Shown here: one piece after another, positions 34,701 to 45,965 of the stretch
Position numbering within the stretch: the first letter of the stretch is position 1
How the letters are laid out: each line of letters opens with the position of its first letter
Source: Microplitis mediator
Lineage: Eukaryota; Arthropoda; Insecta; Hymenoptera; Braconidae
NCBI RefSeq assembly: GCF_029852145.1
Contig: NC_079969.1
Span: 28,512,459 to 28,576,458 of the forward strand
Direction of reading: 5' to 3'
Length of the DNA stretch: 64,000 bases
Notes under the pieces: model-generated
Databases searched by the model: none
What the model saw: the letters and a program-made list of their open reading frames with translations, nothing else
What the model was told of the DNA's origin: nothing
Made by a program: the position numbers and the translations under genes

Positions 34701-37700
34701 CGCCGCGGGTCTGGACATTTTCAACTGGAGATCAAAACCAAAACAGCAGCAACAATAATAATAATAACAACAACAACAACACCAATGCCAACAACAACAA
34801 CACAAACAACAACACCAATAGCACCAACAACATGACCAATGGAAGCAACACAACTGGAGGCACTCCTGGCAATGGAACCGGTCCTGGAGCATTCCCATGG
34901 GGAAATACCAACCCACCTTTGCCTGACATAATTCGCAACGTGATGCAAGCGGTTGCAGGCTACATGACACAGACCAACGTCTCTCCCTCCTCGATTCCTG
35001 TCACCCAATCGATGGGCAATCAATCAACGCCAACAACGACAGCTACTCCCGGCACTGGAACTCCAGGCTGCACTCGTCACCGATCAGCAGCCGTAACTGT
35101 CGGAGAAAATGCTCCGACAACTGGTCAGAGCTCCCAGACACGTGGAAGCACAGAAACGCATCCTACAACTTCAACCCAAACTCGCACAACTCCCCGTACT
35201 CACGTGATCCATCAGCACGCTCAGGCCCTCGGTCTAGGTGTCGGGTTGGCTTCCAGCATCGACTTTGATCCTTTCCTGCCCTGCAAGTCTTATCACTTAA
35301 GACGCGCCCAGGCCTCGACCACCAGCACTGCGGCTTCTACCCAAACCGGACAAGGAATGACTGACAGCAATCAGCCGTCAAATCAATCTCCTGCTGGTTC
35401 ATCCGCGCGCTCCAGATTGACAACTATCGCAGGAGTTCTCAATGCTGATAATATTTTCAATAACACTCCCTTGAGTGATAGTCTCAATAATGCCGCCAGG
35501 TAATTGATTTATCATTAATTAATTAATTAATTAATTTATTTATTTATTATTCGATTACTAATTTTATTTATTTTTATTACTGCAGAGTCAGTTGTGACAG
35601 TCGGCCGTTGTCATTCAACTCAGTGTTGCTGAATCGTGGCATCAATATCATGCCTGAGAATATGTCATCAACTGCCCGAAGATCTCAAAGAATATTTTAC
35701 ATTATTTATAGTGTCTTGGTAATTATTATTATTATTTTATTGGTAATAGTGACCATTGAATATTAATTTAAATAATTAACAGGGAAAAATACCCATGCAC
35801 TCGTGGATAAACATCGTCAACGGTGACACTAGTCCACTGAGAAGTGTCATGCAAGAACTGCGAGAGAAACTACGCAGCCGTTACCAGAACCTCGAGGAAT
35901 CTGAAATACCTGAGGCAGTCGTCGACGACGTCTTCGCTGAAATCAGCACTATTCTCGACGACGTTTTTCGCCAGCCCCGTGTCAACGATCACAACAATGG
36001 CAGAGTTATCGAGCTCCGTCAGACTGTCGACAATTTGATCCGCAGACACGTGAAAGCTCTGATTCAAACAATTTTCAGTGACGGTAATTATTGAATTTTT
36101 AATTCGGGTGTTTCGAAGTGGGGTCAACCACATTTTTGGCCATAAAAAATCGAAAAATCAATATTTTCGAGTCGGTTTTTTTTTTTAATTGTTCTATTTC
36201 ACGGCTGATTTATGAAAAAAAATATGTCGATTTTAAAAAATGAAAATAAAAATATTTTTTATACAATTAAAAGTTCAAAAAAATCGCGTGCCAAATGCCA
36301 AAAGGGCGTATAAAAGTTATACGCCCTTTTGGCTTTGAAGAACCAAAAGGGCGTATAATTTTTTTGTTTTTGGTGCCAATCGTTTTGTAAACATGTTCTA
36401 AGCCTCAAAATAAAAAAAAAATTTCCAAAGCCAAAAGGGCGTATATCTTCAAATACGCCCTTTTGGCGTTAGTACGTCAAAAATTTTTTTTCTGCAGATC
36501 TTTACGTTTCGAGCGATTCTAAAAAGAATGGCAAAAAAAAAATTTTTTATACGCCCTTTTGGTTCTTCAAAGCCAAAAGGGCGTATAATTTTTTTTTTTG
36601 GTTCCAATCGTTTTGTAAACATGTTCTAAGCCTCAAAATAAAAAAAAAATTTCCAAAGCCAAAAGGGCGTATATCTTCAGATACGCCCTTTTGGCGTTAG
36701 TACTTCAAAAATTTTTTTTCTGCAGATCTTTACGTTTCGAGCGATTCTAAAAAAAATGGCAAAAAAAAAATTTTTTATACGCCCTTTTGGCATTTGGCAC
36801 GCGAAATGTTATATCACTAGTTTTTCATTGAAATTTAATTAATATTTATGTTTTCGAAGAATGCAGTAATTTTTTTCAAAAAGTACATAAAAAAAAGGCC
36901 ATTTGGCAGCCGAAATGGAAGGTAGATTTTCCAATTAATCTATATATAAAAAGTTTCATACATACATATCTTGTGATACATGTTAGTGTATAGTCATGAT
37001 ATGAAATTAGGCTTGTTTTCTAAGAGTGAGAGTAAAAAAAGACAACGACTATTTTACCTTAATTCGCTTATTCAAATTTATAATTAATTAATCCATTGAT
37101 TTTCGTTTACTTTTAGCTGACGACAAAGTTGATCAAGTCCTCTCGCAATTAAACAATTTCTGTAGTGATTTAGGCTCCGTATTATGTTACTCATTACGTA
37201 ATGATATCGATTTAATGAGAGTTAAAGCTCGTTTCTCTGTAAGTATTCTCTTATATATAAATAGTTATCATAATTTGGGGGACCCGCCGTAGCTGCAAGT
37301 GCTCAAGTCCTTGGAGACTTGAGGCACGTGCGCAGAGAGCGGGTTGGGAAGTAGATGAGGAGAAATTTTCGAACAGAAGAGACGGGAAAATTGGCGAATG
37401 GGAAAAGGGAGGACGGGGAGAGGATTTTAAAAACTTGAGGTAAAAGGCGTACCGCTATACCCAGGGGAAAAAATGATAACTACGTAATCATTAGAGTGTC
37501 TCAAAAAATCGACTATTTTTTTTTTTCTTGAAGAACATTGAAAAATCGACAGAGTATCTCTAGACAAAGACCCTGTTAAAATATGAGACCTTAATATTAA
37601 TATTTAAAGGTGGCGATTCACGATTTAAAATCGATCAGAACACTACTTTTTTAGGAGCTTGGCATTAAAATGGAAACAACTAGAAAACAATGCAGAATTT

Positions 37701-39082
37701 GAAAAAAATTTATCAATGATAATTTGTAGGAAATGAAATTGTCTACAAAAAAGATCTCATGACATTTTATGATAAAGCCGATAGTTTCGCCGGAAAAGTA
37801 AAAAGATCTCGAAATTTACTCTAACTTGACTTCGAGCTCCAATAACTTTTGAACAGATGGATTTATCAAAAAATGATAAGAGACTTTTTTTGTAGAGCGT
37901 TCAATTCCCTACAAAAATATATCCTGAACTTATCTGTTCAATAAACCATCGCCGAGGTATAAAATTCAAAAATTAAAATTTTTTTTTCCCATGTTATTTA
38001 AATGGAAAATAGAAAATCGTGAATCGCCACCTTTAAATATTAATATTAAGGTCTCATATTTTAACGGGGTCTTTGTCTAGAGATACTCTGTCAATTTTTC
38101 AATGTTCTTCAAGAAAAAAAAAAAAGTCGATTTTTTGAGACACTCTAGTAATCATAATTATTGAGAAATTGTATATTTGTTACCTAATAACATATTATTT
38201 TTTTAGAGTATGATAACATTAAGTTTTCCACGATTGTTGCGTGAATTTGTTTATCAAACAATAGATAATTTATTTACGAAATATTCACGTCAGTCAGCGC
38301 TGCCGTCGCAATCAGATATTATTTCAATGATTGTTTACAAAGATACCGCTAATTTAAGTGCAGCAACGTCATCTACACTTAATAATGAAGTACAGTCATC
38401 ATCGGAGGTACGTTAATACAATTATAATTATTTTATAAATTTAATCAGTAGTTAATTAATTTATTAATTAATTTTACAGCCGATGGATATCGATGTTTCC
38501 TCAAACGATCAATCTTCAGATGCTCTTCTAGACAACGAAGAAGTTCCTTCAACATTCCCGGGTCATACTAATCTATTACCTGTAAGCAATCGTCTAATTC
38601 AATGATTAACGGATAGTAATTATCGATTTATTAATTTTTCATAAATAAATTATTTGCAGGATTGGGTACCGATAATTGCACGCGATGGCGTCAGACAACG
38701 CAGACAATTGGCGTTGGGTTTATCTGATAGCAACGTAACGACGTTAAGTGACGCGTATCTGGCGACGATGCCAAGCAAACGCCGGAAAATTGTTGAGCAG
38801 CAGAAACCCTCGCTGCTGGTCAGCCCATCGGCCAACAGCAATTCCGTGGTAGCGGCATCGATGGAGCGATTAGTCAGAGAGAGTATCGGCCGCGCTGGCT
38901 CCGAAGAAGTTGACGGCGCAATCACGGCACTTGTTGGTGAACCGACAGTCAGACGCGCGTTTGGTCAGGCCATTCGCGAAAGTTTGAATCCCTGCAGATA
39001 CGAGACGCCCGATTTTCCAGACCCTCTGCGTTTCCCCAATGCCACTAAATTTTTCACTGATCCAAATATACCACCGAAGTAA
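31800..39082 (+). CDS. Bag6: Large proline-rich protein BAG6 (Scythe/BAT3), 10 exons, 1128 aa
   Basis: Exons: 31800-31862, 31989-32106, 33502-33714, 33789-35499, 35586-35718, 35783-36083, 37117-37238, 38207-38407, 38480-38581 and 38660-39082; 3387 nt, GT/AG throughout. BAG6 is the scaffold of a complex that captures exposed hydrophobic segments, hands tail-anchored proteins to the TRC pathway and sends mislocalised proteins to the proteasome. Residues 1-75 are the ubiquitin-like domain (LTVKTLDSQ, TVRQFKEHIAETV, RLIYCGRVLQDEK, GKVIHLVQRAPP). Around residues 285-345 is the conserved block with ILDSVTECFHFLSHAQHALS and RPITIQPSAILQAGLPIQV. A Ser/Thr/Pro- and Asn-rich linker includes an Asn run at about 447-482. 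The C-terminus has WVPIIARD, LSDAYLATMPSKRRK (nuclear-localisation type, about 1026-1031) and RFPNATKFFTDP. Length equals that of the human protein (about 1130 aa). Confidence 0.94.
32132..32553. mobile_element. Family B foldback element, interrupted by a family A copy, in Bag6 intron 2
   Basis: The element runs from ATGAGTGTGAATCTAG to CATTCACACTCAT with long inverted arms (AATTTAAAATTATAAATAAA and complement). The flanking 9-mers ATAAACTGT (32123-32131) and AGAAACTGT (32554-32562) differ at one base, so family B also appears to make 9-bp duplications. Its left terminus is split by the insertion at 32148-32353. Confidence 0.8.
32148..32353. mobile_element. Family A foldback element with exact 9-bp target duplication, nested
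   Basis: It runs from ATGATAGTAAAGTTAGCAG to CTGCCAACTTTATTATCAT and is bounded by TGAATCTAG on both sides (32139-32147 and 32354-32362). Excising it restores the left terminus of the family B element, GAGTGTGAATCTAGCAGAC. Confidence 0.88.
32570..33450. mobile_element. Cluster of further family A and B elements in Bag6 intron 2
   Basis: Family A copies lie at 32570-32773, 32890-33097 and 33167-33366. The copy at 32890-33097 (ACGATCCTGAAG to ATATCAT) has an exact 9-bp duplication GCATTTTTT (32881-32889 and 33098-33106) and sits in the core of an older element (32774-33171, from ATGTAGCAGACATAAG to TCCGCTAACTTTATGAT). A partial family B left end follows at about 33394-33430. Most of the 1.4-kb intron is this nest. 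Confidence 0.8.
36284..36804. mobile_element. TIR element with 228-bp internal duplication, Bag6 intron 6
   Basis: Left end TCGCGTGCCAAATGCCAAAA and right end TTTTGGCATTTGGCACGCGA form perfect inverted repeats of about 30 bp that continue into AGGGCGTATAAA. Inside, a ~228-bp unit occurs twice (CCAATCGTTTTGTAAACATG at 36376 and 36604). The CCAAAAGGGCGTATA word and its complement recur many times as short hairpins. No open frame and no clear target duplication. Confidence 0.8.
37277..37480. other. GC-rich patch in Bag6 intron 7
   Basis: About 200 bp of GC-rich sequence in an AT-rich intron. It includes the hairpin CTCAAGTCCTTGGAGACTTGAG (37302-37323) and a purine-rich run (GAGCGGGTTGGGAAGTAGAT). 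No tRNA fold or coding frame was found. It may be the remnant of an inserted repeat. Confidence 0.4.
37492..38147. mobile_element. hAT-type non-autonomous element, Bag6 intron 7
   Basis: Inverted repeats of about 130 bp start TAGAGTGTCTCAAAAAATCG at the left and end with the complement at the right, where the arm also carries GTCTCATATTTTAACGGGGT. The element is flanked by an exact 8-bp duplication GTAATCAT (37484-37491 and 38148-38155). An 8-bp duplication with a TAGNG terminus is characteristic of the hAT superfamily. The 656-bp interior has no transposase frame. Confidence 0.88.
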
Positions 39083-39201
39083 TTGAATTTATTTAAATGA
39101 TTGTCTCTAATATTAATTGATAAGGATACATAACTTGCTTGTAACATGGTTATGGATTGATTTATATAATTATTTACTTTTTGTTAATTAATTAATTGAT
39201 T

Positions 39202-39207
39202 AATAAA
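39202..39207 (+). terminator. Poly(A) signal of Bag6
   Basis: AATAAA about 120 nt after the stop codon, followed by TG-rich sequence (GTTTGTACACGTGTT). Confidence 0.6.
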
Positions 39208-39317
39208 CTTTACACGTTTGTACACGTGTTTATTACATTAAATGTATGTTGCTAAAATTTAATAAAAATCTCTAGTAAATTAAATTTTTACTTTATTTTA
39301 ACAAAATATTTCTAGTA

Positions 39318-39563
39318 CTGATAGCAAAACTTTCTGGTCAGATAGTTGGTGTCAATTAGTTGCGATCAAGTTGACGACAACTTCCGTTTTTGTAACTGTT
39401 GACTACAATTTGTTACCAACTTTCTCCGTAAGTTGACGACAATTAACTGCCGCAACCTGTCGTCAACTTTCTGAGGAAATTGAAGACAATTTTCCGTCAA
39501 CTAATGGAATGCTAACTTTTGCCACCAACTTTCTCAGCAAGTTGGCGTCAACTTGGCTATCAG
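39318..39563. repeat. TIR element with GTTGACGACAACTT word interior
   Basis: The ends CTGATAGCAAAAC and TTGGCTATCAG are inverted repeats. The 246-bp interior consists of diverged GTTGACGACAACTT, CACCAACTTTCT and complementary words. It is placed just after the Bag6 3' end. Confidence 0.6.
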
Positions 39564-40162
39564 GAACAGCAAAATTTTGATCAATTCTAGGGCAAGTCGA
39601 CAACTTACTACATAGATATCTTATGATAAAAAGGAAATATATGGGACCATTGTTCCGAACATCTAATTGGCTAAAGACCGCAACCAAGCATACAATTCAC
39701 ACAAAAAATGTATGAAAAGTAACTCGTGCGCGAAATACGAATCCTGGTGCTAATAAAATTTCTGTAATTTAAAAAATTTAGGACGGAAAAAATAATTCAA
39801 GATAATGCAGATAAACTCAGTCGGTAGCTCTGCGGGAATTCTAAGAATTCTGATGTCAACTGCAGTGTGTTCTCATAGAACGATAAATTAAACTTAAAAA
39901 TTTCCACTTGACAACTGCGAGTACTAATACTTTTATCTTCGAGTACTTGACCAAATAATTTAAAAATAACTAAATAAATAACCGGCGTATATTATCTTCA
40001 CATTATTTGTCATTAGTAATTGTCTTAACCGGTAAAAATTAATGCGTAATTAATTTAATAGAATTTGTTTATCACTTTGACAAAATGGCATTTTTAATGA
40101 TGATGACGACAATAATAATAATGAAAAATAAAATTTTTAAAATAACAACGTTATATATAAAG
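39564..40162. other. Non-coding stretch
   Basis: No gene or repeat recognised; AT-rich. Confidence 0.4.
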
Positions 40163-40712
40163 TTTTTTTTTTTTTTTTTTATTATATATTTAAATTACAA
40201 TCTGTTATATGATAACAATAAATAATTTTTGTGATTCTATGTACATAACGGGTATTTAGGACAATGTCCACTATTATTGAAAACGATTTTTTAGATCAAT
40301 TGTTTTGAACCGTTTTAGTCTTCTAGTTGTCTCTTTGTTTAGTAGTTCTGATGCCATGGGATTTGGATGGTTTTCTAGTCTGCCTTCGTATTTCACGCTC
40401 AGTCTCATAATTTCTTCCTTGATAGTCGGAATGCTCAGGTCTCTACTTATTATTGCGTTGGATACATACCAGGGGGCATTAACAATGTTTCTAATTGTTT
40501 TGTTTTGAAATCTTTGTAATATTTCTAGATTTGAGTTGCTGGCCGTTCCCCATAGTTGTATGCCGTACGTCCAGATGGGTTTTAGGATAATTTTATAGAT
40601 GTTTAATTTGTTATTCAGCGAGAGCTTGGATTTTTTTACCAAGTAGCCAGTATAGTCGTCTTGTTTTTAGTTCCATTTCCTTCCTCTTGGTTTTTATGTG
40701 CTTAGCCCAGGT
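40163..40712 (-). pseudogene. 5'-truncated jockey-type LINE remnant
   Basis: On the minus strand the frame 40274-40642 encodes the C-terminal tail of a jockey-clade reverse transcriptase (KIILKPIWTYGIQLWGTAS, LEILQRFQNKTIRNIVNAPW). Just upstream the homologous peptide (TRRLYWLLGKK) continues in a different frame; the shift falls in a run of seven A residues at about 40632-40638. Homology stops near 40710. An A-rich tract at 40163-40180 (T on the + strand) is the probable 3' tail. This is a dead, truncated copy. Confidence 0.85.
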
Positions 40713-42029
40713 TAATATATAAAGTAATTTACAAAAATACTTTTCGGCACTTTGCCTAAATATTTTGTTAACCGGAAGTAACATATGGAGACTATTAGCA
40801 GAAGAATATTAATGTGTCAACTCAAATATACCAAGACACACTTTGTGTAAAGTAGTATGCGATGTAAAAAGTAAATAAAAATAAATAAAATAAAATAAAA
40901 AGAGGCGTTAAATGAATTTCCGAGAAGATTCACGACATATTATAGTCGAGCGTTGTCAAGCATACGATAATTGCCACCTGACGTTGAACTCAGTCTTTCT
41001 CAAAGAGAATATAAAGCCCAACAACCGCAGCTTTATATTACATTACAGTATACATATAGAAGCTAATGTAAGAAACATTCAACTACACCATTTACTCGCC
41101 AAGCCTTCATACGTTTTTTTTTTTTCGTCAGGCTTCATGTGCTGTCACTACCCGGTGAGTCATCAACATTTTAATTATCCGTTGTAAGCTCTCCCATGTC
41201 TTGGCCTGTCTAGGAGACGGCAGAGTGCCTGTCTTATTATTACTGGCCAAGCGGGAGGTAAAACGAACCCATATAGATTAGGAATTATAATTATAAATAG
41301 AAGTATATAGATCTCAAGATAAAAAATGGATTTTTCCGTCTAATGAGAAGCAAAAAGAATTCAAGACTTGAGATTAAAGACTCGAGATATGAGACTCTAG
41401 ATTAAACATCGAGTTTACACATGTGATTTCGATTTAAATCTTAAATGGACATTTAAAAAGCATTAACAGTTTAACTCTTCAAAGGGAATATTAGTCAAGG
41501 AAATGGCGCCACGAGTGAGCAAAATGGCAACCTTATCGATGGCATTAATTGCCCGGATGTCGGCTCAGAATGCCCAACTACTGTCCCTACTGTCTGCTAC
41601 GCTGTCGCCATCGGACCCTAGTCTATCGTCTAGCACGCTCTTGATAGTGTAGCGTTACCACCTTGATGTCATATCTATATATGTACATCTACACAAACAC
41701 AAAGTCTAGCTCGTAGTCGTTGGTTGGTCCGTTTTAAGTTGGTGCCACGGAAACGTTTGGTTTTATTTTATTCACATACACGTTTATACGCGCACAAAGT
41801 ACCTAGAATCCAAACTAAACTCATACCAGTACCAGAGAGTGTGTAGAGACCATAGCAAAGTGAAGCAGAGGCTACAATAATGTCCTTCTCTTTTTATAAA
41901 ATTTTTTTCATTCTCTTTTTATATATACCTATTTCCAGGACACTCGGCACTGACTCTCTGTGGGGTTGTACGTCGCCAGTATATCCGTATATAAAGTATA
42001 ATAATAAAGGTTGCGCAGTGTGTCGGGGT
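40713..42029. other. Intergenic region
   Basis: No gene supported. A GC-richer patch at 41500-41720 holds a 49-codon open frame (41503-41652, MAPRVSKMATLSMALIARMS and onward) starting in AAATGGCGCCAC. It could be a uORF or chance. Nothing else is recognised. Confidence 0.35.
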
Positions 42030-42346
42030 CTGTGTAAAAGTCCGCGCGGACTCGAGCTCCAGACCTCAATAGATCCCATGTACATATATCAAAAGTATGT
42101 ATGTGTCAGTGGGTAAATTTATAAAATAAAAGCTTAAAGTCGCGCTGCTATTGGCGTTGGATTGTTGTTACCAAGAATTGGATTCGAGTTTTTTTAATAC
42201 TTGATACGCCTCTTTATTCCGTCTGGGCGTGGGTTTTATTTTTCTCGGTCCCTTGTTGGCTGGGAACCCGCTTTGGACGTTCTTATAGGCTGAAAAACGT
42301 TCGGTAGGTTAGCGGTGCCGACAGTCCGCGCGGACTTTTTATACAG
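42030..42346. repeat. TIR element with 14-bp palindrome in each end
   Basis: The left end CTGTGTAAAAGTCCGCGCGG and the right end CCGCGCGGACTTTTTATACAG (first 20 bases counted from its outer side: CTGTATAAAAAGTCCGCGCG) are inverted copies with one base difference and a one-base indel. The palindrome AGTCCGCGCGGACT occurs at 42039 and 42323. The interior has no open frame and no clear target duplication. Confidence 0.65.
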
Positions 42347-45035
42347 TATGTACTCAACAGTCCTGGTTGTAGTTTGAGTCGAGGTTAAGATACCTTGGCA
42401 ATCAAGTAGAACCTTCAGGCAAGCAGGGGCGGTTATGGGTGGTTACCAGCAGGGTTCTAACGGTTCTCAAATACTATTGAGCTTCTCGCTATGTACTCAC
42501 TCTCTCACTTCCTCACTCACTACACTCTATTACAACTCGTCCTCACTCTATCTCGGTCTGCTCGAGCCAGAGGGGCCGAGGGTTTTGTTGTGGAGACCTG
42601 AAGAAGAGTAAACTTTTACGGGGATGAGGTGATGTTTTTGATGGCGAAGCAAGGGGAAGATAGATCGAGACGATGAAAAAAAATTTAAAAAAAAAACCGG
42701 TCATATTAAGAGAGAAGGAAATCAGTATAAGGTCGACGAGCATTTCAAGACCTTTCTTTACATTTTTTTATCTTTTATCTTACTTGCGCTTCTCTACCAC
42801 CCATTCCAGACTATCATCCTCGTCTTTTACCTTATCTTACTCTGCTTTCTTCAAGATTATACTTTACTTAACTTATTTTTATTCTTTTATTCTTTTTCAG
42901 CTACACAGTATAAAGTATACATTATTCTATATATTGTGCTTTTTAAAATACATTGTACTGAGAACTCAAATCTTTTGCTTATTAAATTGTTATCGATTTA
43001 TTGATTATTTTGTTTTTTCGTAATATTATCATTATTATTATTTTTTTTTTTAAGACCGTTTAAATTATTCAATTTTTACTCCAACATTTATTTATTTTTC
43101 GTTGTTATTTTTCTTTACGTGTTGTGTTTGAAAAATGAAATAAATATTACGGTAAAAAAAAATAAATACACGTGTATATTATCATTAGTTTGATATATAT
43201 GTACATCTTTATATATATATATATTTTTTATGTACATACATATAAGTATAAGGTACTTTTGACATACTACGAATGTTGGCTCGTCGAGAAGCTTTTTAAG
43301 CTCGCTTTTTGACGTCATCTCGTACGTTCGCGTGAAGCATCACTACTGTTGTCGTTTTACTATTATTATATATACATATATATATATAAAAGATGGTTGA
43401 GTGGTTTTTGCTGCATTTTGCTTCTGCGGTGAAACGTAACGACATTTCTCAACGTCACTAGATAATCGTTGAAATGCTCCAGCTCTTATTTTTTACACAC
43501 TTCATTTTTACAACTTTTTACCCAACATAATTTTTTTTTTTTTTTATATCAAATTTACGAAATCCTGAATTTTATTGAAACTGATAAAGAAAAAATAAAA
43601 TATTCGATTTCTTGAGCTAAATTTAAATTTAAAATACACAACTAGATAATTTTTTCTACTTATCAAATTATTCTATCGCGTTGTCGAGCTGATAAACTAC
43701 TTAATGAAGTTTAAAAATTATTCGGTTTCGTAATTGTGAGAGTTGGTTTCAGTAAGAGGTTTTATATAGGCTCAGAAGATAACATAATTAATTATGTTTT
43801 TTATAGATTTCCATTTATTTTCGATATTAAATTTTTTTGGTACATATAATTTTTTTACATCCTCTGAAATAGTGATAATAGCCAATATCGTTGGACGTGA
43901 CAGATGGAACAGCGATAAACGAGGGCAAAGTGGTTTACACAATTGAACGCAAGCATGAGGGGAATTATCAAAAGTGTAGTCGTACATTCGTACATAGTTT
44001 TAGCTGTGGTAGTAGGGTAAGAGGAAAAGTGTGAAGAGAGTGGAGAGATTTTTATATTTTTTTTTTTCCTAGTGATTGGAGTTGAAAGATTATTTTGGCA
44101 ACGCGGGTACAATTGTACGCAGTATTGACTTCCGTTGATGTGACCGATAAAATCGATTGTCATGTCATTCGTTTTGGTTTAGACCCATCCACACATACTT
44201 TTGCAAAAATGTATATATAGACATGTATGTATGCGTGAAAAATGTATTGATGAAAAACGATTTACACTGAAAAATATCCACGTCAGCGAATGTCGATTGA
44301 GTGGAGAGACTAGTCCGATTGATGACCCTGCCAATTTGCAACCATGTTTGGCAAGAATTATGCAATTAACAAATAAATGCCATTTTGCAACCAGTTAAAT
44401 ACATTTACTAAAATAATAATAACAATAATATTTACAATCGATGCTCTTTTCCATTTGCTCTATTATACTATATTTTAGCTAACATATAAATTTATAAATA
44501 TACAACACCAATACATACATACATAGATATATAAACAATCGGTGTCGATATATAACGTATTTATGTTTTAATTTACATGAATGGTATATGTATTTATATT
44601 ACAACGCGTTTAAGTGCATGTGTCCATTTAATGTGTGTTAACTGTTTTAGTAAACATATATGTTTATATTAAATGTGATACAAGAATTTATATTTTAATC
44701 ATTCATACTATCTACAGTCCTTTGTTTCTTTTAATTCATTACTTTTATTTAGTACACATATGTCAATTTTTTTTCTTTTCTTTCATGATTTAATTTATTT
44801 AATGATAATAATCAATAGGCATTAATATCAGAGTTCAAATTCAATGATTTTTATGAAAAGAAAGAGATTAATTTAAATTTTTAATTATTTTATTCATTGT
44901 AACTATAATTAATTTATCAATAAAATTTTAAATGTCGCGATCTTATTCATTTTCTGACAGTTACAACAATGATAATAATGCGCTCAGTAAAAAAGGATTC
45001 GTTGAAGTGTAAAAAAAATTTGGAAAATCCAAAAG
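42347..45035. other. Intergenic region
   Basis: No gene, RNA or transposon was supported. There are several low-complexity AT and TATATA runs (43200-43230, 43370-43390). Short open frames here have no domain and no splice context. Confidence 0.4.
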
Positions 45036-45965
45036 TGCACGCCTCGAACGCTCATGTTATGTTTTTTTTTGAAAGTTAAATTTCGAATAAAATTGAATAT
45101 CCCGCTCTTTTCCCATAGAAATTTCCATGGTAAATATACGGTAATAAAAGTAAAAAAAAATAAATAAGGAGAACATTCCTAATGAAAAAGGGCGGCAGTG
45201 TGTGTTTGTTTACATGTAAGATTGCCGGTTTTAACCGTAATGATTTATTTTTAAAAAAACGAGAAGGCCTACAGTAGTGATTTTCGAAAGGAACCTTTTT
45301 TGCTTATTTCTGAAAATTTTGAAAAAAAAATTAAGTAGTTTCGTCAAGTCGTTCTCGAGATATCCGTACCACTAGGGATGGGCGATATCTATCGATATTT
45401 CAACTATCGATGTTTTTTTTCCAAAGTATCGATGTTTTCTATCGATATTTTTTGGAGACGATATACCGATACTCGATAATAGAAAACTAAAACTATCGAT
45501 GTTACGATATCGATATTTTTTTTTAATTAGGAATGGGCGATATCTGTCGATATTTCAACTATCGATGTTTTTTTTCTAAAGTATCGATGTTTTCTATTGA
45601 TATTTTTTGGACAAGATATATCGATACTCGATAATAAAAAACTAAAACTATCGATGTTACGATATCGATGTTTTTTTTTCAATATCGCCCATCCCTACGT
45701 ACCACGCCGTTTTTTTGAACCACAGACTAATGGACGTCCACGATAAATTTTTTTTAATGAACTTTTTTTTATATTAATACATATTAGACAAATTAAAAAA
45801 AGTATCAGGATTATTTATTAGTGTTTCAGCTTTATATTGATGTGTTTTCCATAATGTGTAAGAGTAATAGAAAAAAAATATATGCACTTTAATGAGTGGA
45901 AATCGTGTGACCTCGACAGGTTGGTTATAAAGCACAACCTCTCCGCTTCGCTTCCGAGGCGTGCA
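45036..45965. repeat. Probable TIR element carrying a nested hAT-type element
   Basis: The ends TGCACGCCTCG and CGAGGCGTGCA are exact 11-bp inverted repeats, flanked on both sides by AAAG. The interior includes the words CGTTCTCGAGATATC and GCCGTTTTTTTGAAC on either side of the nested element at 45373-45697. No open frame. The short termini make the call tentative. Confidence 0.45.
45373..45697. mobile_element. hAT-type non-autonomous element with internal duplication
   Basis: The ends TAGGGATGGGCGATAT and ATATCGCCCATCCCTA are inverted repeats and the flanks are an exact 8-bp duplication CGTACCAC (45365-45372 and 45698-45705). The 325-bp body is two near-identical halves of about 165 bp, each with TATCGATATTTCAACTATCG and AAACTAAAACTATCGATGTT. 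TAGGG termini with 8-bp duplications fit hAT. Confidence 0.88.

Noticed and set aside
34653..35023. Minus-strand Cys/Val/Leu-rich frames
   Set aside because: Shadows of the Asn-rich tract in Bag6 exon 4.
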